DNA of 64,000 nt from CAYNVQ01 sp964400735 (GTDB lineage: Bacteria > Acidobacteriota > Aminicenantia > Aminicenantales > Aminicenantaceae): contig CAYNVQ010000012.1 of assembly GCA_964400735.1 (NCBI GenBank), positions 1 through 64,000 of the forward strand. The letters are read 5' to 3'. The translations under genes and the position numbers were made by a program. The notes under the pieces are model-generated. The model was not told the origin of the DNA. It saw nothing but the letters and a program-made list of their open reading frames with translations, and made no database searches. Shown here piece after piece: positions 1 through 9,925 of this stretch (positions are counted from its first letter, which is position 1; every line of letters begins with the position of its first letter).

Positions 1-481
1 AGTAGGAGGAACTAAAAAAAGTATTTGCGTTAAATCATCATAAAAGCATTTCCAAAACCGTGATAAAGCAACTGTCAGGGAAGCTGAAACGTCAGCCCGC
101 TGGTTTTCCCCATCGACTCCTTGGAGGGGGAACTGACTTCCCCCTTCCAACGCTCGCCAATGCTCGCTGCCTCCCCTTCTCGGGCTTTGCCCTGCGACCA
201 AGGGGACCATACCCCCTTGGATTCCCCTGATTGATTTGTCATCCAAATCAATCAAAACCAGCTTATTCCTCGGCTCGCTCTCCAACCTGCCAGCAAAGCT
301 TGCTTTCCATGCCCGCTCGCCTCCGGATGGCTTCCTCTTCAGCTACCCTGCCAGATTTAAAATCATCACGGTTCTGGAAATGCTTAATAATTGGTCCGAT
401 TATTATGAATGTGTATCGTGTTGAGTTATAATGTGAGCTTGATCGAGAGCATCTTATAGGATATAACAAAAAACTCAGATA
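1..481. other. Intergenic region with two GC-rich hairpins, no gene recognised
   Basis: I see no convincing coding sequence here. Two perfect or near-perfect stems stand out: 121-150 (12-bp stem TTGGAGGGGGAA, 5-nt loop, one unpaired T) and 198-220 (8-bp stem CCAAGGGG/CCCCTTGG). Neither is followed by a T-run, so they are not classical intrinsic terminators. The short overlapping reading frames on both strands at 231-502 have no ribosome-binding sites and look like noise. Confidence 0.5.
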
Positions 482-2563
482 TTGAAGATTTTGCAATTTC
501 AAGCCATTTTTCCTGCCATCCGCCGTATTTTTGTCAATGAAACGAAGCGCTTAAAAAAAACAGAACACACCTTTATGGTTGTGGTAGCTGTTATCATTGG
601 CATTGCCGGTGGTTTTGGCGCAATATTTTTTCGTTTCGCCATTCGCTTTTTCCAAGGGCTATTTTTCGGGTCATGGCACTACACCCTGGACTATGTGTTG
701 AAGCTTCCCTGGTTTGTTAAGCTTGGCGCTCCCACCCTGGGCGGTCTGGTTGTCGGACCGATCGTCTATTACTTTGCCCGAGAAGCAAAAGGTCATGGAG
801 TACCCGAAGTCATGGAATCCATTGTCAAGCATGCAGGGGCTATCCATCCCCGGGTAATGATAGCTAAAGTGACGGCCTCTGCCGTCTCTATAGGCTCGGG
901 CGGTTCGGTCGGACGGGAAGGTCCCATCGTGCAAATCGGTTCTGCCATCGGGTCTGCCATCGGCCAAGTTTTAAGAGTTACAGGCCCCCGTCTCCGTACT
1001 CTGGTCGCATGCGGAACCGCTGCGGGCATTGCTGGCACTTTTAACGCACCCATAGCCGGAGCACTTTTTGCTATGGAGATTATTCTGAGTGATTTTGGCA
1101 TTTCTCAGTTTAGCCCCGTCGTGATTTCATCGGTCTCTGCCACAGTGATCTCCCGCCATTTCCTGGGAGATTTCCCTGCCTTTGTCATTCCCAAATACGA
1201 ATTGGTTAGTGTATTTGAAATGATACCCTACGCTGTTCTGGGGATTCTAGCTGCATTCTTGGCCCTAGCATTCATCAATTTGTTATACAAGACAGAAGAC
1301 CTGTTCGAAATGCTCCAGATTCCAAACTTTTTAAAGCCAGCCCTGGGGGGATTGTGTATCGGCGCCATTGGAATTTACTTTCCTCATATTTTTGGGGTGG
1401 GCTACGAAACGATTGATCTGGCCCTGCAATCTTCTTTAGCCTGGTATTTTCTGTTGCTATTCATTGGATTGAAATTGATGGCGACATCCATAACCATCGG
1501 CTCTGGAGGGTCGGGCGGAATTTTTGCGCCTTCGCTTTTCTTGGGTGCATCCCTTGGGGGATTCGTTGGCACGGTGGTTCATAGCCTGATGCCTGCCTTT
1601 ACTGCATCGCCAGGGGCTTATGCCTTGGTTGGAATGGGCGCGGTTGCAGCGGGGGCTATGCACGCCCCGATAACTTCCATCCTGATTATTTTTGAACTGA
1701 CGGATGACTATAGAATAATTCTGCCCTTGATGATTGCTTGTATAATAAGTGTATTAATCACCACTCGACTCAAAAAGGATTCGATTTATACGCTTAAATT
1801 ATCAAGAAGGGGGCTCAACCTTTTCCGGGGACGGGAAATCAATGTTTTACGATCTTTAAAAGTTTCACAGGTTATGAGCACAGATTGCGTACGGATTTCT
1901 CCAGATACGCCCTTCCACAAAATAATGGATCTAACGGTGAAAAGTCCGCATTCCGATTTTTTTGTGGTAGATAAAGATGAACATCTTTTGGGTGTGGTTT
2001 CTATTCACGATGTGCGAAAAATTCTCTACCAATCAGAAGACTTGGATTCTCTCGCCCTTGCCTTCGATTTATTGACCCCGATTCAACACTATTTTATGCA
2101 AGAAGACACTTTGGATATTATCATGAAAGCCTTTAGTGAGCTGAATATTGATGAATTACCTGTCGTAAACAACGATAATGAAAGAATTTTTATCGGGACT
2201 ATTTCTAAAAATGACGTCATCGAAATTTACAATAATGAAATGCTAAAGCGGGATACGGTTGCTTCGGTTTCAAGTTATATAAGTTCATTTCACAAATTGA
2301 ATCATGTTAAACTCATCGATGGCCAGGTTATGAGTGAAATCGAGATTCCAACTGAGTTTATCGATAAAACTCTAAGAGAGCTGAGTTTGAGAAATCGTTT
2401 TGATGTGGAAGTGGTTCTCATTAAGCAAAAAAGTGACAAAAAAGAGGATAAGACGAATATCGTATTCCCCGATCCTGACTACCGTTTTAAAAGAGGAGAT
2501 TGCATATTGATTTTAGGTTCACCTAGAGGCTTGAAGAATTTCACACAGAATAAAACGGAATAA
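482..2563 (+). CDS. CLC-family chloride channel/transporter with CBS pair and TrkA-C domain
   Basis: This is an inner-membrane anion transporter or channel of the CLC family, 693 residues if the TTG at 482 is the start. That start has no clear Shine-Dalgarno; the next in-frame ATG is at 575. The CLC signature loops are visible: GHGVPE (residues 104-109), GSGGSVGREGP with the gating glutamate E146, and a later GSGGSGGIFAPS. The position where CLC exchangers carry the inner 'proton glutamate' appears to be an isoleucine (AMEII), which would suit a channel rather than a 2Cl-/H+ antiporter; this is inference from manual alignment. Two cytoplasmic CBS domains follow (about 460-590), then a TrkA-C-like domain (about 605-690). 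Together they imply nucleotide or other ligand control. It stands alone on the + strand. Confidence 0.9.
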   Translation: MKILQFQAIFPAIRRIFVNETKRLKKTEHTFMVVVAVIIGIAGGFGAIFFRFAIRFFQGLFFGSWHYTLDYVLKLPWFVKLGAPTLGGLVVGPIVYYFAREAKGHGVPEVMESIVKHAGAIHPRVMIAKVTASAVSIGSGGSVGREGPIVQIGSAIGSAIGQVLRVTGPRLRTLVACGTAAGIAGTFNAPIAGALFAMEIILSDFGISQFSPVVISSVSATVISRHFLGDFPAFVIPKYELVSVFEMIPYAVLGILAAFLALAFINLLYKTEDLFEMLQIPNFLKPALGGLCIGAIGIYFPHIFGVGYETIDLALQSSLAWYFLLLFIGLKLMATSITIGSGGSGGIFAPSLFLGASLGGFVGTVVHSLMPAFTASPGAYALVGMGAVAAGAMHAPITSILIIFELTDDYRIILPLMIACIISVLITTRLKKDSIYTLKLSRRGLNLFRGREINVLRSLKVSQVMSTDCVRISPDTPFHKIMDLTVKSPHSDFFVVDKDEHLLGVVSIHDVRKILYQSEDLDSLALAFDLLTPIQHYFMQEDTLDIIMKAFSELNIDELPVVNNDNERIFIGTISKNDVIEIYNNEMLKRDTVASVSSYISSFHKLNHVKLIDGQVMSEIEIPTEFIDKTLRELSLRNRFDVEVVLIKQKSDKKEDKTNIVFPDPDYRFKRGDCILILGSPRGLKNFTQNKTE

Positions 2564-2597
2564 TTCCTTCAGCTTAAATTAACCTGAACGATTCATA

Positions 2598-2700
2598 AAA
2601 AATGCCGACACTATTTTTTATTAAAGCAATATCAGGAGATTGTCCTGATATTACTTTAAATTATTATGAAAAATCCTTTCTTAATTCTATCGGCATTTTT
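2598..2700. repeat. Nested inverted repeat downstream of the CLC gene
   Basis: Outer arms AAAAATGCCGA (2598-2608) and TCGGCATTTTT (2690-2700) are perfect inverted repeats. Inside lies a second hairpin with a 10-bp stem AATATCAGGA/TCCTGATATT (2628-2637 and 2643-2652), extended by TTAAAG/CTTTAA (2621-2626, 2654-2659). The right outer arm ends in TTTTT, so it could act as a terminator for the CLC gene, but the two-level structure also fits a small MITE-like remnant. Confidence 0.5.
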
Positions 2701-3051
2701 AACCCTTCGGGCGAGCCAATCTCACTGCAACAGCTTCGTTGTAGCCCATTTGCGGTAGTTCACTACAGCTTCATGGGCCACTTCCTCGCCCACCTTGAAT
2801 GAAGGGTGGGGTGGGTTGGCCTTGACTCGTGAATAATCCAGGTCAAAAGACGTGTTCCTGCATTAAACCTGGGATTTCAAAGAGCTAGAGTGTTTCGTTC
2901 GAGCTAAAGTTATCCGCTTGAGTGGACCAGCCTTCCAGGGGAAAATCATAAATTTTCATTTAGCAACCGTCAGTAATCGTAGGCGGCTTTTAGCATTTTT
3001 GGTGACAAAATTTTAAGACGGAGAAGGTCTGTTTTTCTTGCAATTTCGATG
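2701..3051. other. Intergenic region with hairpins and a dispersed motif
   Basis: No gene is recognised. The stretch holds a hairpin CCCACCTT/AAGGGTGGG (2789-2796, 2802-2810) and one copy of the dispersed CTTGACTCGTGAAT motif described separately. Confidence 0.4.
2820..2843. repeat. Dispersed 24-bp motif, copy 1
   Basis: A 24-bp stretch containing CTTGACTCGTGAAT and ATCCAGGT recurs at 16824-16847 with a single mismatch. Both copies are intergenic. Two copies 14 kb apart suggest a genome-wide intergenic repeat of unknown nature. Confidence 0.6.
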
Positions 3052-3078
3052 TTGACATGTACATAATGTGGTTATATG
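3052..3078 (+). promoter_or_regulatory. Possible promoter of the SBBP gene cluster
   Basis: A perfect TTGACA (3052-3057) is followed after 15 nt by TATATG (3073-3078). The spacing is short for a sigma-70 promoter, so this is tentative. It lies 36 nt upstream of the proposed start of the first SBBP gene. Confidence 0.3.
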
Positions 3079-3113
3079 TTGACGGTAATGTATGACTGAT
3101 GGAGAGGGGTAAA

Positions 3114-6100
3114 GTGAGAAAACTCAATAAGACGATACTTTTTCTTTTTATCCTATTCATATCCGTTTCATTTAAAGCCTCAATAACACAAATTCGCATT
3201 CCCTGCTCTAATTCACCAAAAAACACGCATACTCAAGATGTATCCAAGAGTCTAAGCGTCGATCTTGATTATGGGAAGATTCCTCTGTATTTCATCCCCA
3301 ACGCGGGTCAGGTGGATGGTCGTGTGGCCTATTATGTCCAGGGCCGGGACAAAACGATCTACTTCACTCCCGGGGGGTTGACGTTCGTGCTGAGCGGAGC
3401 ACAGGAGTCTGAGCCGGCCCGTTCGGAAGAGACACACGGCCAGAAAAGGCCCAAGGCGAAAAAAGTGCGGGTATTAGGATTCGAGGGATCGAACAGCATG
3501 TATCTTGATGAAGAGACGAGACGTATTGGATCAAAAGCCGAATTTAGCGAGCCTGGGGCCAGGGGGTCTTCAGAGCGCTGGGTGGTGAAGTTGGATTTTG
3601 TGGGAGCGAATCCCGAGGCAAAGCCTGTGGGAGTGGAAGAGACAGGGGCTGTGATATCCTATTTCAAGGGGAAGCCCGAGGAGTGGAAGACAGGGCTTGT
3701 TGCCTACTCGAAGATCGTCTATAAAGATCTCTGGCCTGGGGTGGATCTCCTCTATCAAGGGACATACGACCGGATGAAGTACGAGTTCATCGTTCATCCC
3801 GGTGCGGACCCGTCGCAGATCCGGCTGGCGTACCGTGGTGCAGAGAGAGTGAGGCTGACCGATGAGGGCCAGCTTGCGGTTGAAACGCCGTTGGGCAGCT
3901 TCGAGGACGAAGTGCCGGTGGCCTGGCAGGAGGATGAGGAAGCGCAAATGAAGGTTGATGTGGCCTATGTTCTGGAGGCTGTTGCAGAAGACAGGCCACC
4001 AGATTACTCCTCGGTGCTAGGCGAAGCCCTGGCAAAGGAAGAGGCTGGGAAAGGGAGCCGAACGCATGTTTATGGATTTGAGGTGGAAGAATACGACCGA
4101 GACCTGCCGCTCGTTCTCGATCCCGCAGTTCTTCTCTACTGCGGCTATATCGGAGGCTCGGATGGCGACTATGGCAATGGAATAGCTGTGGATGGTTCGG
4201 GAAATGCCTACATCACAGGCTATACTTCCTCCACTCAGGCCACTTTTCCTGTGCATTCCGGCCCTTACATCCCCTATAACGGCGGTTCTTACGATGCCTT
4301 TGTGGCTAAGGCCAATCCAGCAGGCACAAAACTTATCTACTGCGGCTACATCGGTGGCGAGGATGACGATTATAGCAATGGAATAGCGGTGGACAGTTCG
4401 GGGAACGCCTATGTCACAGGTTTTACTCTATCCGCTCAGGCCTCATTCCCCGTGCGCTTTGGACCTGACCTGACCCATAACGGCCTTTATGATGCCTTTG
4501 TGGCCAAGGTCAACCCATCGGGCACTGCTCTTCTCTACTGTGGATACATTGGTGGCACGAATGCAGATGAAGGCCATGGAATAGCCGTGGATGGTTCGGG
4601 GAACGCCTATGTCACAGGCCGCACTTTCTCAGACCAGGGCTTTCTTGTGCTATACGGACCTGACCTGACCTTTAACGGCGGTTCTGCCGATGCCTTTGTG
4701 GCCAAGGTCAATTCATCGGGTACGGCGTTTCTCTACTGCGGCTATATCGGGGGCGAGGACGCTGATTCTGCCTATGGAATAGCGGTGGATGCTTTGGGCA
4801 ATGCCTATGTCACAGGTTCTACTCATTCTGATCAGAACACTTTCCCTGTGCTTTACGGCCCTGACCTGAGCTATAACTTCAATACGGATGCTTTTGTGGC
4901 CAAAGTCAACTCATTGGGTACAACACTTCTCTACTGCGGCTACATCGGCGGCTCGGATGGAGATATAGGCCGTGGAATAGCGGTGGATGGCTCGGGCAAT
5001 GCCTATGTCACAGGCAACACTTCCTCAACCCAGGATACTTTCCCCGTGCTTTACGGCCCTGACCTCACCCATAGCGGTTATACCGATGCTTTTGTGGCTA
5101 AGGTCAACCCATCGGGTAAAGACCTTCTCTACTGCGGCTACATCGGTGGCTGGATGTACGATTTTGGCTGTGGAATAGTAGTGGATGGTTCGGGGAATGC
5201 CTATGTCACAGGGAATACTGCATCCACCCAGACCACTTTCCCTGTGCTTTACGGCCCTGACTTCACCCATAACGGCAATAATGATGCCTTTGTAGCCAAG
5301 GTCAACCCATCGGGTACGGCGTTTCTCTACTGCGGCTATATCGGGGGCTCTAGCATTGATAATGGAAATGGAATTGCGGTGGACGGTTCAGGAAATGCCT
5401 TCATAGTAGGTGATACTCAATCTACCCAGCTCTCCTTTCCTGTGCTTTCCGGTCCTGACCTTTCCTATAACGGCAGTACAGATGCTTTTGTAGCCAGAAT
5501 ATCTTCAGAAACATTCATGTGTTTGATCTTCGATGGCCATGATTTTAATGGAAACGGCACGTCAGACGTTTCCATTTTCAGACCATCGAATGGCAGGTGG
5601 TACATCAAAGGAGTTGGGAATTATGCATGGGGAGCGGCTAGGGATATCCCTGTGAACGGCGACTACAATGGGGATGGGAAAACGGACATCGCGGTCTGGA
5701 GACCATCGAACGGCAGGTGGTACATCAAAGGTGTCGGTGGTTCTGTATGGGGGACGACAGGAGATATTCCTGTCCCCGGCAATTACAATGGAGATGTCAA
5801 TGGGAGGACTGAGATAGCCGTGTGGCGGCCTTCGAACGGCAGGTGGTACATCAAAGGTGTTGGTGGTTCTGTGTGGGGAATAGCAGGGGATATCCCTGTT
5901 CCGGGTGATTATAACGGAGATGGGAAAACAGACATCGCGGTCTGGAGACCATCGAACGGCAGGTGGTACATCAAAGGTATCGGTGGTTCTGTATGGGGCA
6001 CGACAGGAGATATTCCTGTTCCTGATGATTACAATGGAGATGGGAAAACGGATGTGGCTGTATGGAGACCGTCTAATGGACGATGGTACATCAAGGGTGT

Positions 6101-6269
6101 GGCAGCATCTTTTTGGGGAACAAATGGCGACGTCCCAGCACCCGGAGATTACGATGGCAATGGCAAAACAGATATTGCCGTATGGCGTCCGTCGAATGGA
6201 CGATGGTACATCAAAGGCATCGGAAACTATATCTGGGGAACGATCGGAGATATACCTTTGGTGAGGTAG
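3114..6269 (+). CDS. Secreted SBBP beta-propeller / FG-GAP-like repeat protein, copy 1
   Basis: This is a large exported protein, 1051 residues from the GTG at 3114. I prefer that start over the ATG at 3099 because a purine-rich site (GGAGAGGGG, 3101-3109) precedes the GTG and the resulting VRKLNKT start matches the MRKRSV start of the next two genes. A Sec signal peptide (about 1-28) is followed by the N-terminal domain common in SBBP proteins (FIPNAGQVDGRVAYYVQGRD). Seven SBBP repeats of about 65 residues follow (about 340-800), each carrying CGYIGG, GIAVDGSGNAYVTG and DAFVAKVNPSGT. The C-terminus has six copies of RPSNGRWYIKG alternating with DYNGDGKTD, an FG-GAP/calcium-loop-like pattern. 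No cell-wall or type IX sorting domain is evident. A surface or extracellular binding role is likely; the ligand is unknown. It is the most divergent of the three at the signal peptide. Confidence 0.85.
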   Translation: MRKLNKTILFLFILFISVSFKASITQIRIPCSNSPKNTHTQDVSKSLSVDLDYGKIPLYFIPNAGQVDGRVAYYVQGRDKTIYFTPGGLTFVLSGAQESEPARSEETHGQKRPKAKKVRVLGFEGSNSMYLDEETRRIGSKAEFSEPGARGSSERWVVKLDFVGANPEAKPVGVEETGAVISYFKGKPEEWKTGLVAYSKIVYKDLWPGVDLLYQGTYDRMKYEFIVHPGADPSQIRLAYRGAERVRLTDEGQLAVETPLGSFEDEVPVAWQEDEEAQMKVDVAYVLEAVAEDRPPDYSSVLGEALAKEEAGKGSRTHVYGFEVEEYDRDLPLVLDPAVLLYCGYIGGSDGDYGNGIAVDGSGNAYITGYTSSTQATFPVHSGPYIPYNGGSYDAFVAKANPAGTKLIYCGYIGGEDDDYSNGIAVDSSGNAYVTGFTLSAQASFPVRFGPDLTHNGLYDAFVAKVNPSGTALLYCGYIGGTNADEGHGIAVDGSGNAYVTGRTFSDQGFLVLYGPDLTFNGGSADAFVAKVNSSGTAFLYCGYIGGEDADSAYGIAVDALGNAYVTGSTHSDQNTFPVLYGPDLSYNFNTDAFVAKVNSLGTTLLYCGYIGGSDGDIGRGIAVDGSGNAYVTGNTSSTQDTFPVLYGPDLTHSGYTDAFVAKVNPSGKDLLYCGYIGGWMYDFGCGIVVDGSGNAYVTGNTASTQTTFPVLYGPDFTHNGNNDAFVAKVNPSGTAFLYCGYIGGSSIDNGNGIAVDGSGNAFIVGDTQSTQLSFPVLSGPDLSYNGSTDAFVARISSETFMCLIFDGHDFNGNGTSDVSIFRPSNGRWYIKGVGNYAWGAARDIPVNGDYNGDGKTDIAVWRPSNGRWYIKGVGGSVWGTTGDIPVPGNYNGDVNGRTEIAVWRPSNGRWYIKGVGGSVWGIAGDIPVPGDYNGDGKTDIAVWRPSNGRWYIKGIGGSVWGTTGDIPVPDDYNGDGKTDVAVWRPSNGRWYIKGVAASFWGTNGDVPAPGDYDGNGKTDIAVWRPSNGRWYIKGIGNYIWGTIGDIPLVR

Positions 6270-6670
6270 AATTTAGATATATCTCGATCTGGAAAACGAA
6301 AAGAATTTTTTCCTCGAAATTTTGGGAAGCTTAGATTGTTTTTGGATTGAAATAAAAAGGAGAAAGAAATGAGAAAGCGTTCGGTCCTTCTTCCCATCGC
6401 CTTGATCGGCGTGTTTCTTTTAGGCTCTGGGGCAAAGGAGCCGGCCTATGAGGGAAGTACACAGAGCGCAGCTCTTAAGGCGATTTCTTCTCCTGGGGAG
6501 TCGACCTTTTCGAAGGTCGATATTTCCTTCGGGAGGATCCCCCTGCACTTCATCCCCAACGAGGGTCAGGTGGATGGTCGTGTGGCCTATTATGTCCAGG
6601 GCCGGGACAAAACGATCTACTTCACTCCCGGGGGGTTGACGTTTGTGCTGAGCGGAGCGCAGGAGTCTGA
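5516..6670 (+). repeat. 1.15-kb direct repeat spanning the gene 1-gene 2 junction
   Basis: The 3' end of SBBP gene 1, the 99-bp spacer (6270-6368) and the first ~300 bp of gene 2 recur at a fixed offset of 3255 bp (8771-9925). The spacers are identical by eye and only scattered substitutions are seen elsewhere. The block therefore records tandem duplication or continuing gene conversion. Confidence 0.9.
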
Positions 6671-9524
6671 GCCAGAGCCGCCTAATGAAGGACATTGCCG
6701 AGAGAGGCTTGGAGCAAAGAAGGCAGGGATACCCGGAGTCGAAAGATCAAACAGAACGTATATTGATGAAGAAATGGGGCCAAAACCCGAATTTAGCGAG
6801 CCTGCGGCCGGGGAGACTTCCGGGAGCTGGGTGGTGAAGCTTGACTTTGTGGACGCGAATCCCGAGGCAAGGCCTGTGGGAGTGGAAGAGACAGGGGCTG
6901 TGATATCCTATTTCAAGGGGAAGCCCGAGGAGTGGAAGACAGGGCTTCCTGCCTACTCGAAGATCCTCTATGAAGATCTCTGGCCTGGGGTGGATCTCCT
7001 CTATCACGGGACATACGACCGGATGAAGTACGAGTTCATCGTTCATCCCGGTGCGGATCCGTCGCAGATCCGGCTGGCGTACCGTGGTGCAGAAAGTGTG
7101 AGGCTGACCGATGAGGGCCGGCTTGCGGTGGAAACGCCGTTGGGCGGCTTCGAGGACGATGTGCCGGTGGCCTGGCAGGAGGATGAGGGAGCGCAGATGG
7201 GAGTAGCTGTGGCCTATATTCTGGAGGTTCTTGCTGAAGACAGACAATCAGGTTACTCTCCAATGTCGGGCGAAACCATGGCAGAAGCAGAAGCTGAGCA
7301 AGGAAGCCTGGTTCATGTTTGTGGATTCGAGGTGGGAGAATACGACCGCGACCTACCACTTGTACTCGATCCCGCAGTTCTTCTCTACTGTGGATATATT
7401 GGAGGCTCGGGAGCAGATGTTGGCTTTGGAATAGCGGTGGATGGTTTGGGCAATGCCTATGTCACTGGTTATACATACTCCAACCAGCTCTCCTTTCCTG
7501 TGCGTTCCGGCCCTGACCTGATCCAGAATGGCGCTGGGGATGCCTTTGTGGCCAAGGTCAACCCATCAGGAACGAAGCTTCTCTATTGCGGATACATAGG
7601 AGGCTTGGAAAGTGATTCGGGCCGCGGAATTACCGTGGATAGTTCAGGCAATGCCTATGTCACAGGCAATACTTCTTCTCCCCAAGCTACCTTTCCTGTG
7701 CTGTCCGGCCCTGTCCAGAGTCATAGCGGCAACATGGATGCCTTTGTGGCCAAGGTCAATCCATCAGGCACGAAGCTTCTCTACTGCGGGTACATAGGAG
7801 GCTGGGATGATGATTATGGCTACGGAATAGCGGTGGATGGTTCGGGCAATGCCTATGTCACTGGTTATACATACTCCAACCAGCTCTCCTTTCCTGTGCT
7901 ATCCGGCCCTGTCCTGAGCCAGAACGGCTTGGCGGATGCCTTTGTGGCCAAAGTCAATCCATCAGGCACGAAGCTTCTCTACTGCGGCTATATCGGTGGA
8001 TCGGATGATGATTATGGCTACGGAATAGCAGTGGATGGTTCAGGGCGTGCCTATGTCACGGGTAGTACATCTTCCACCCAGGCCACCTTTCCTTTGCTTT
8101 ACGGCCCTGACCTGAGCTATAACTTCAATACGGATGCTTTTGTGGCCAAAGTCAACTCATTGGGTACAACACTTCTCTACTGCGGCTACATCGGAGGCTC
8201 GGGAGCAGATTCTGGCTTCGGGATAGCGGTAAATGGTTCAGGTAATGCCTATGTTACAGGACGCACTTTCTCAGATGAGGTCTCCTTTCCTGTGCTTAAC
8301 GGCCCTGCCCTGAGCCAGAACGGCTCTGCGGATGCCTTTGTGGCCAAGGTCAACCCGTCAGGCACAACGCTTCTCTACTGCGGCTACATTGGAGGCTCGG
8401 GAGCAGATACTGGCTTTGGAATAGCGGTAGATGGTTCGGGCAATACCTATGTCACAGGTATCACAGGTTCTGACACCTCCACCCAGGCCCCCTTTCCTGT
8501 ACTTTACGGTCCTGATATGACCCATAACGGCACTGCAGATGCCTTTGTGGCCAAGGTCAACCCATCGGGCACGAAGCTCCTCTACTGCGGATACATAGGT
8601 GGCTCAGTTTCAGATTATGGCCAGGGAATAGCGGTGGATAGTTCGGGCAATGCCTATATCACAGGTTTTACTTACTCCACCCAGGCCACCTTTCCTGTAC
8701 TTTCTGGCCCTGTCCTGGACCAAAATGGCGTAGAGGATGCTTTTGTGGCCAGAATATCTTCTGAAACATTCATGTGTTTGATCTTCGATGGCCATGATTT
8801 TAATGGAAACGGCACATCAGACGTATCCATTTTCAGACCATCGAATGGCAGGTGGTACATCAAAGGAGTTGGGAATTATGCATGGGGAGCGGCTAGGGAT
8901 ATCCCTGTGAACGGCGACTACAATGGGGATGGGAAAACGGACATCGCGGTCTGGAGACCATCGAACGGCAGGTGGTACATCAAAGGTGTCGGTGGTTCTG
9001 TATGGGGGACGACAGGAGATATTCCTGTCCCCGGCAATTACAATGGAGATGTCAATGGGAGGACTGAGATAGCCGTGTGGCGGCCTTCGAACGGCAGGTG
9101 GTACATCAAAGGTGTTGGTGGTTCTGTGTGGGGAATAGCAGGGGATATCCCTGTTCCGGGTGATTATAACGGAGATGGGAAAACAGACATCGCGGTCTGG
9201 AGACCATCGAACGGCAGGTGGTACATCAAAGGTATCGGTGGTTCTGTATGGGGCACGACAGGAGATATTCCTGTTCCTGATGATTACAATGGAGATGGGA
9301 AAACGGATGTGGCTGTATGGAGACCGTCTAATGGACGATGGTACATCAAGGGTGTGGCAGCATCTTTTTGGGGAACAAATGGCGACGTCCCAGCACCCGG
9401 AGATTACGATGGCAATGGCAAAACAGATATTGCCGTATGGCGTCCGTCGAATGGACGATGGTACATCAAAGGCATCGGAAACTATATCTGGGGAACGATC
9501 GGAGATATACCTTTGGTGAGGTAG
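6369..9524 (+). CDS. Secreted SBBP beta-propeller / FG-GAP-like repeat protein, copy 2
   Basis: This 1051-residue paralogue has the same architecture as the preceding gene: Sec signal peptide (MRKRSVLLPIALIGVFLLGS), N-terminal SBBP-associated domain, seven SBBP repeats and six RPSNGRWYIKG repeats. The ATG has a good AGGAG site in a 99-bp spacer identical to the one before copy 3. The linker after residue ~100 (rich in Glu, Lys and Arg) differs completely between copies, and most SBBP repeats differ at their loop residues, while the C-terminal repeats are essentially identical. One ~95-bp stretch in repeats 4-5 (about 8101-8195) is identical to gene 1 (about 4857-4950), indicating a conversion tract. 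Function is unknown; surface binding or adhesion is inferred. Confidence 0.87.
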   Translation: MRKRSVLLPIALIGVFLLGSGAKEPAYEGSTQSAALKAISSPGESTFSKVDISFGRIPLHFIPNEGQVDGRVAYYVQGRDKTIYFTPGGLTFVLSGAQESEPEPPNEGHCRERLGAKKAGIPGVERSNRTYIDEEMGPKPEFSEPAAGETSGSWVVKLDFVDANPEARPVGVEETGAVISYFKGKPEEWKTGLPAYSKILYEDLWPGVDLLYHGTYDRMKYEFIVHPGADPSQIRLAYRGAESVRLTDEGRLAVETPLGGFEDDVPVAWQEDEGAQMGVAVAYILEVLAEDRQSGYSPMSGETMAEAEAEQGSLVHVCGFEVGEYDRDLPLVLDPAVLLYCGYIGGSGADVGFGIAVDGLGNAYVTGYTYSNQLSFPVRSGPDLIQNGAGDAFVAKVNPSGTKLLYCGYIGGLESDSGRGITVDSSGNAYVTGNTSSPQATFPVLSGPVQSHSGNMDAFVAKVNPSGTKLLYCGYIGGWDDDYGYGIAVDGSGNAYVTGYTYSNQLSFPVLSGPVLSQNGLADAFVAKVNPSGTKLLYCGYIGGSDDDYGYGIAVDGSGRAYVTGSTSSTQATFPLLYGPDLSYNFNTDAFVAKVNSLGTTLLYCGYIGGSGADSGFGIAVNGSGNAYVTGRTFSDEVSFPVLNGPALSQNGSADAFVAKVNPSGTTLLYCGYIGGSGADTGFGIAVDGSGNTYVTGITGSDTSTQAPFPVLYGPDMTHNGTADAFVAKVNPSGTKLLYCGYIGGSVSDYGQGIAVDSSGNAYITGFTYSTQATFPVLSGPVLDQNGVEDAFVARISSETFMCLIFDGHDFNGNGTSDVSIFRPSNGRWYIKGVGNYAWGAARDIPVNGDYNGDGKTDIAVWRPSNGRWYIKGVGGSVWGTTGDIPVPGNYNGDVNGRTEIAVWRPSNGRWYIKGVGGSVWGIAGDIPVPGDYNGDGKTDIAVWRPSNGRWYIKGIGGSVWGTTGDIPVPDDYNGDGKTDVAVWRPSNGRWYIKGVAASFWGTNGDVPAPGDYDGNGKTDIAVWRPSNGRWYIKGIGNYIWGTIGDIPLVR

Positions 9525-9925
9525 AATTTAGATATATCTCGATCTGGAAAACGAAAAGAATTTTTTCCTCGAAATTTTGGGAAGCTTAGATTGTTTTTGG
9601 ATTGAAATAAAAAGGAGAAAGAAATGAGAAAGCGTTCGGTCCTTCTTCCCATCGCCTTGATCGGCGTGTTTCTTTTAGGCTCTGGGGCAAAGGAGCCGGC
9701 CTATGAGGGAAGTACACAGAGCGCAGCTCTTAAGGCGATTTCTTCTCCTGGGGAGTCGACCTTTTCGAAGGTCGATATTTCCTTCGGGAGGATCCCCCTG
9801 CACTTCATCCCCAACGAGGGTCAGGTGGATGGTCGTGTGGCCTATTATGTCCAGGGCCGGGACAAGACGATCTACTTCACTCCCGGGGGGTTGACGTTCG
9901 TGTTGAGCGGAGCACAGGAGTCTGA
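8771..9925 (+). repeat. 1.15-kb direct repeat spanning the gene 2-gene 3 junction
   Basis: Second copy of the junction block described at 5516-6670. It comprises the end of gene 2, the spacer 9525-9623 and the start of gene 3. Confidence 0.9.

Noticed and set aside
2602..2802. 66-codon frame after the CLC gene
   Set aside because: It runs through the nested inverted repeat and has no ribosome-binding site or homology.
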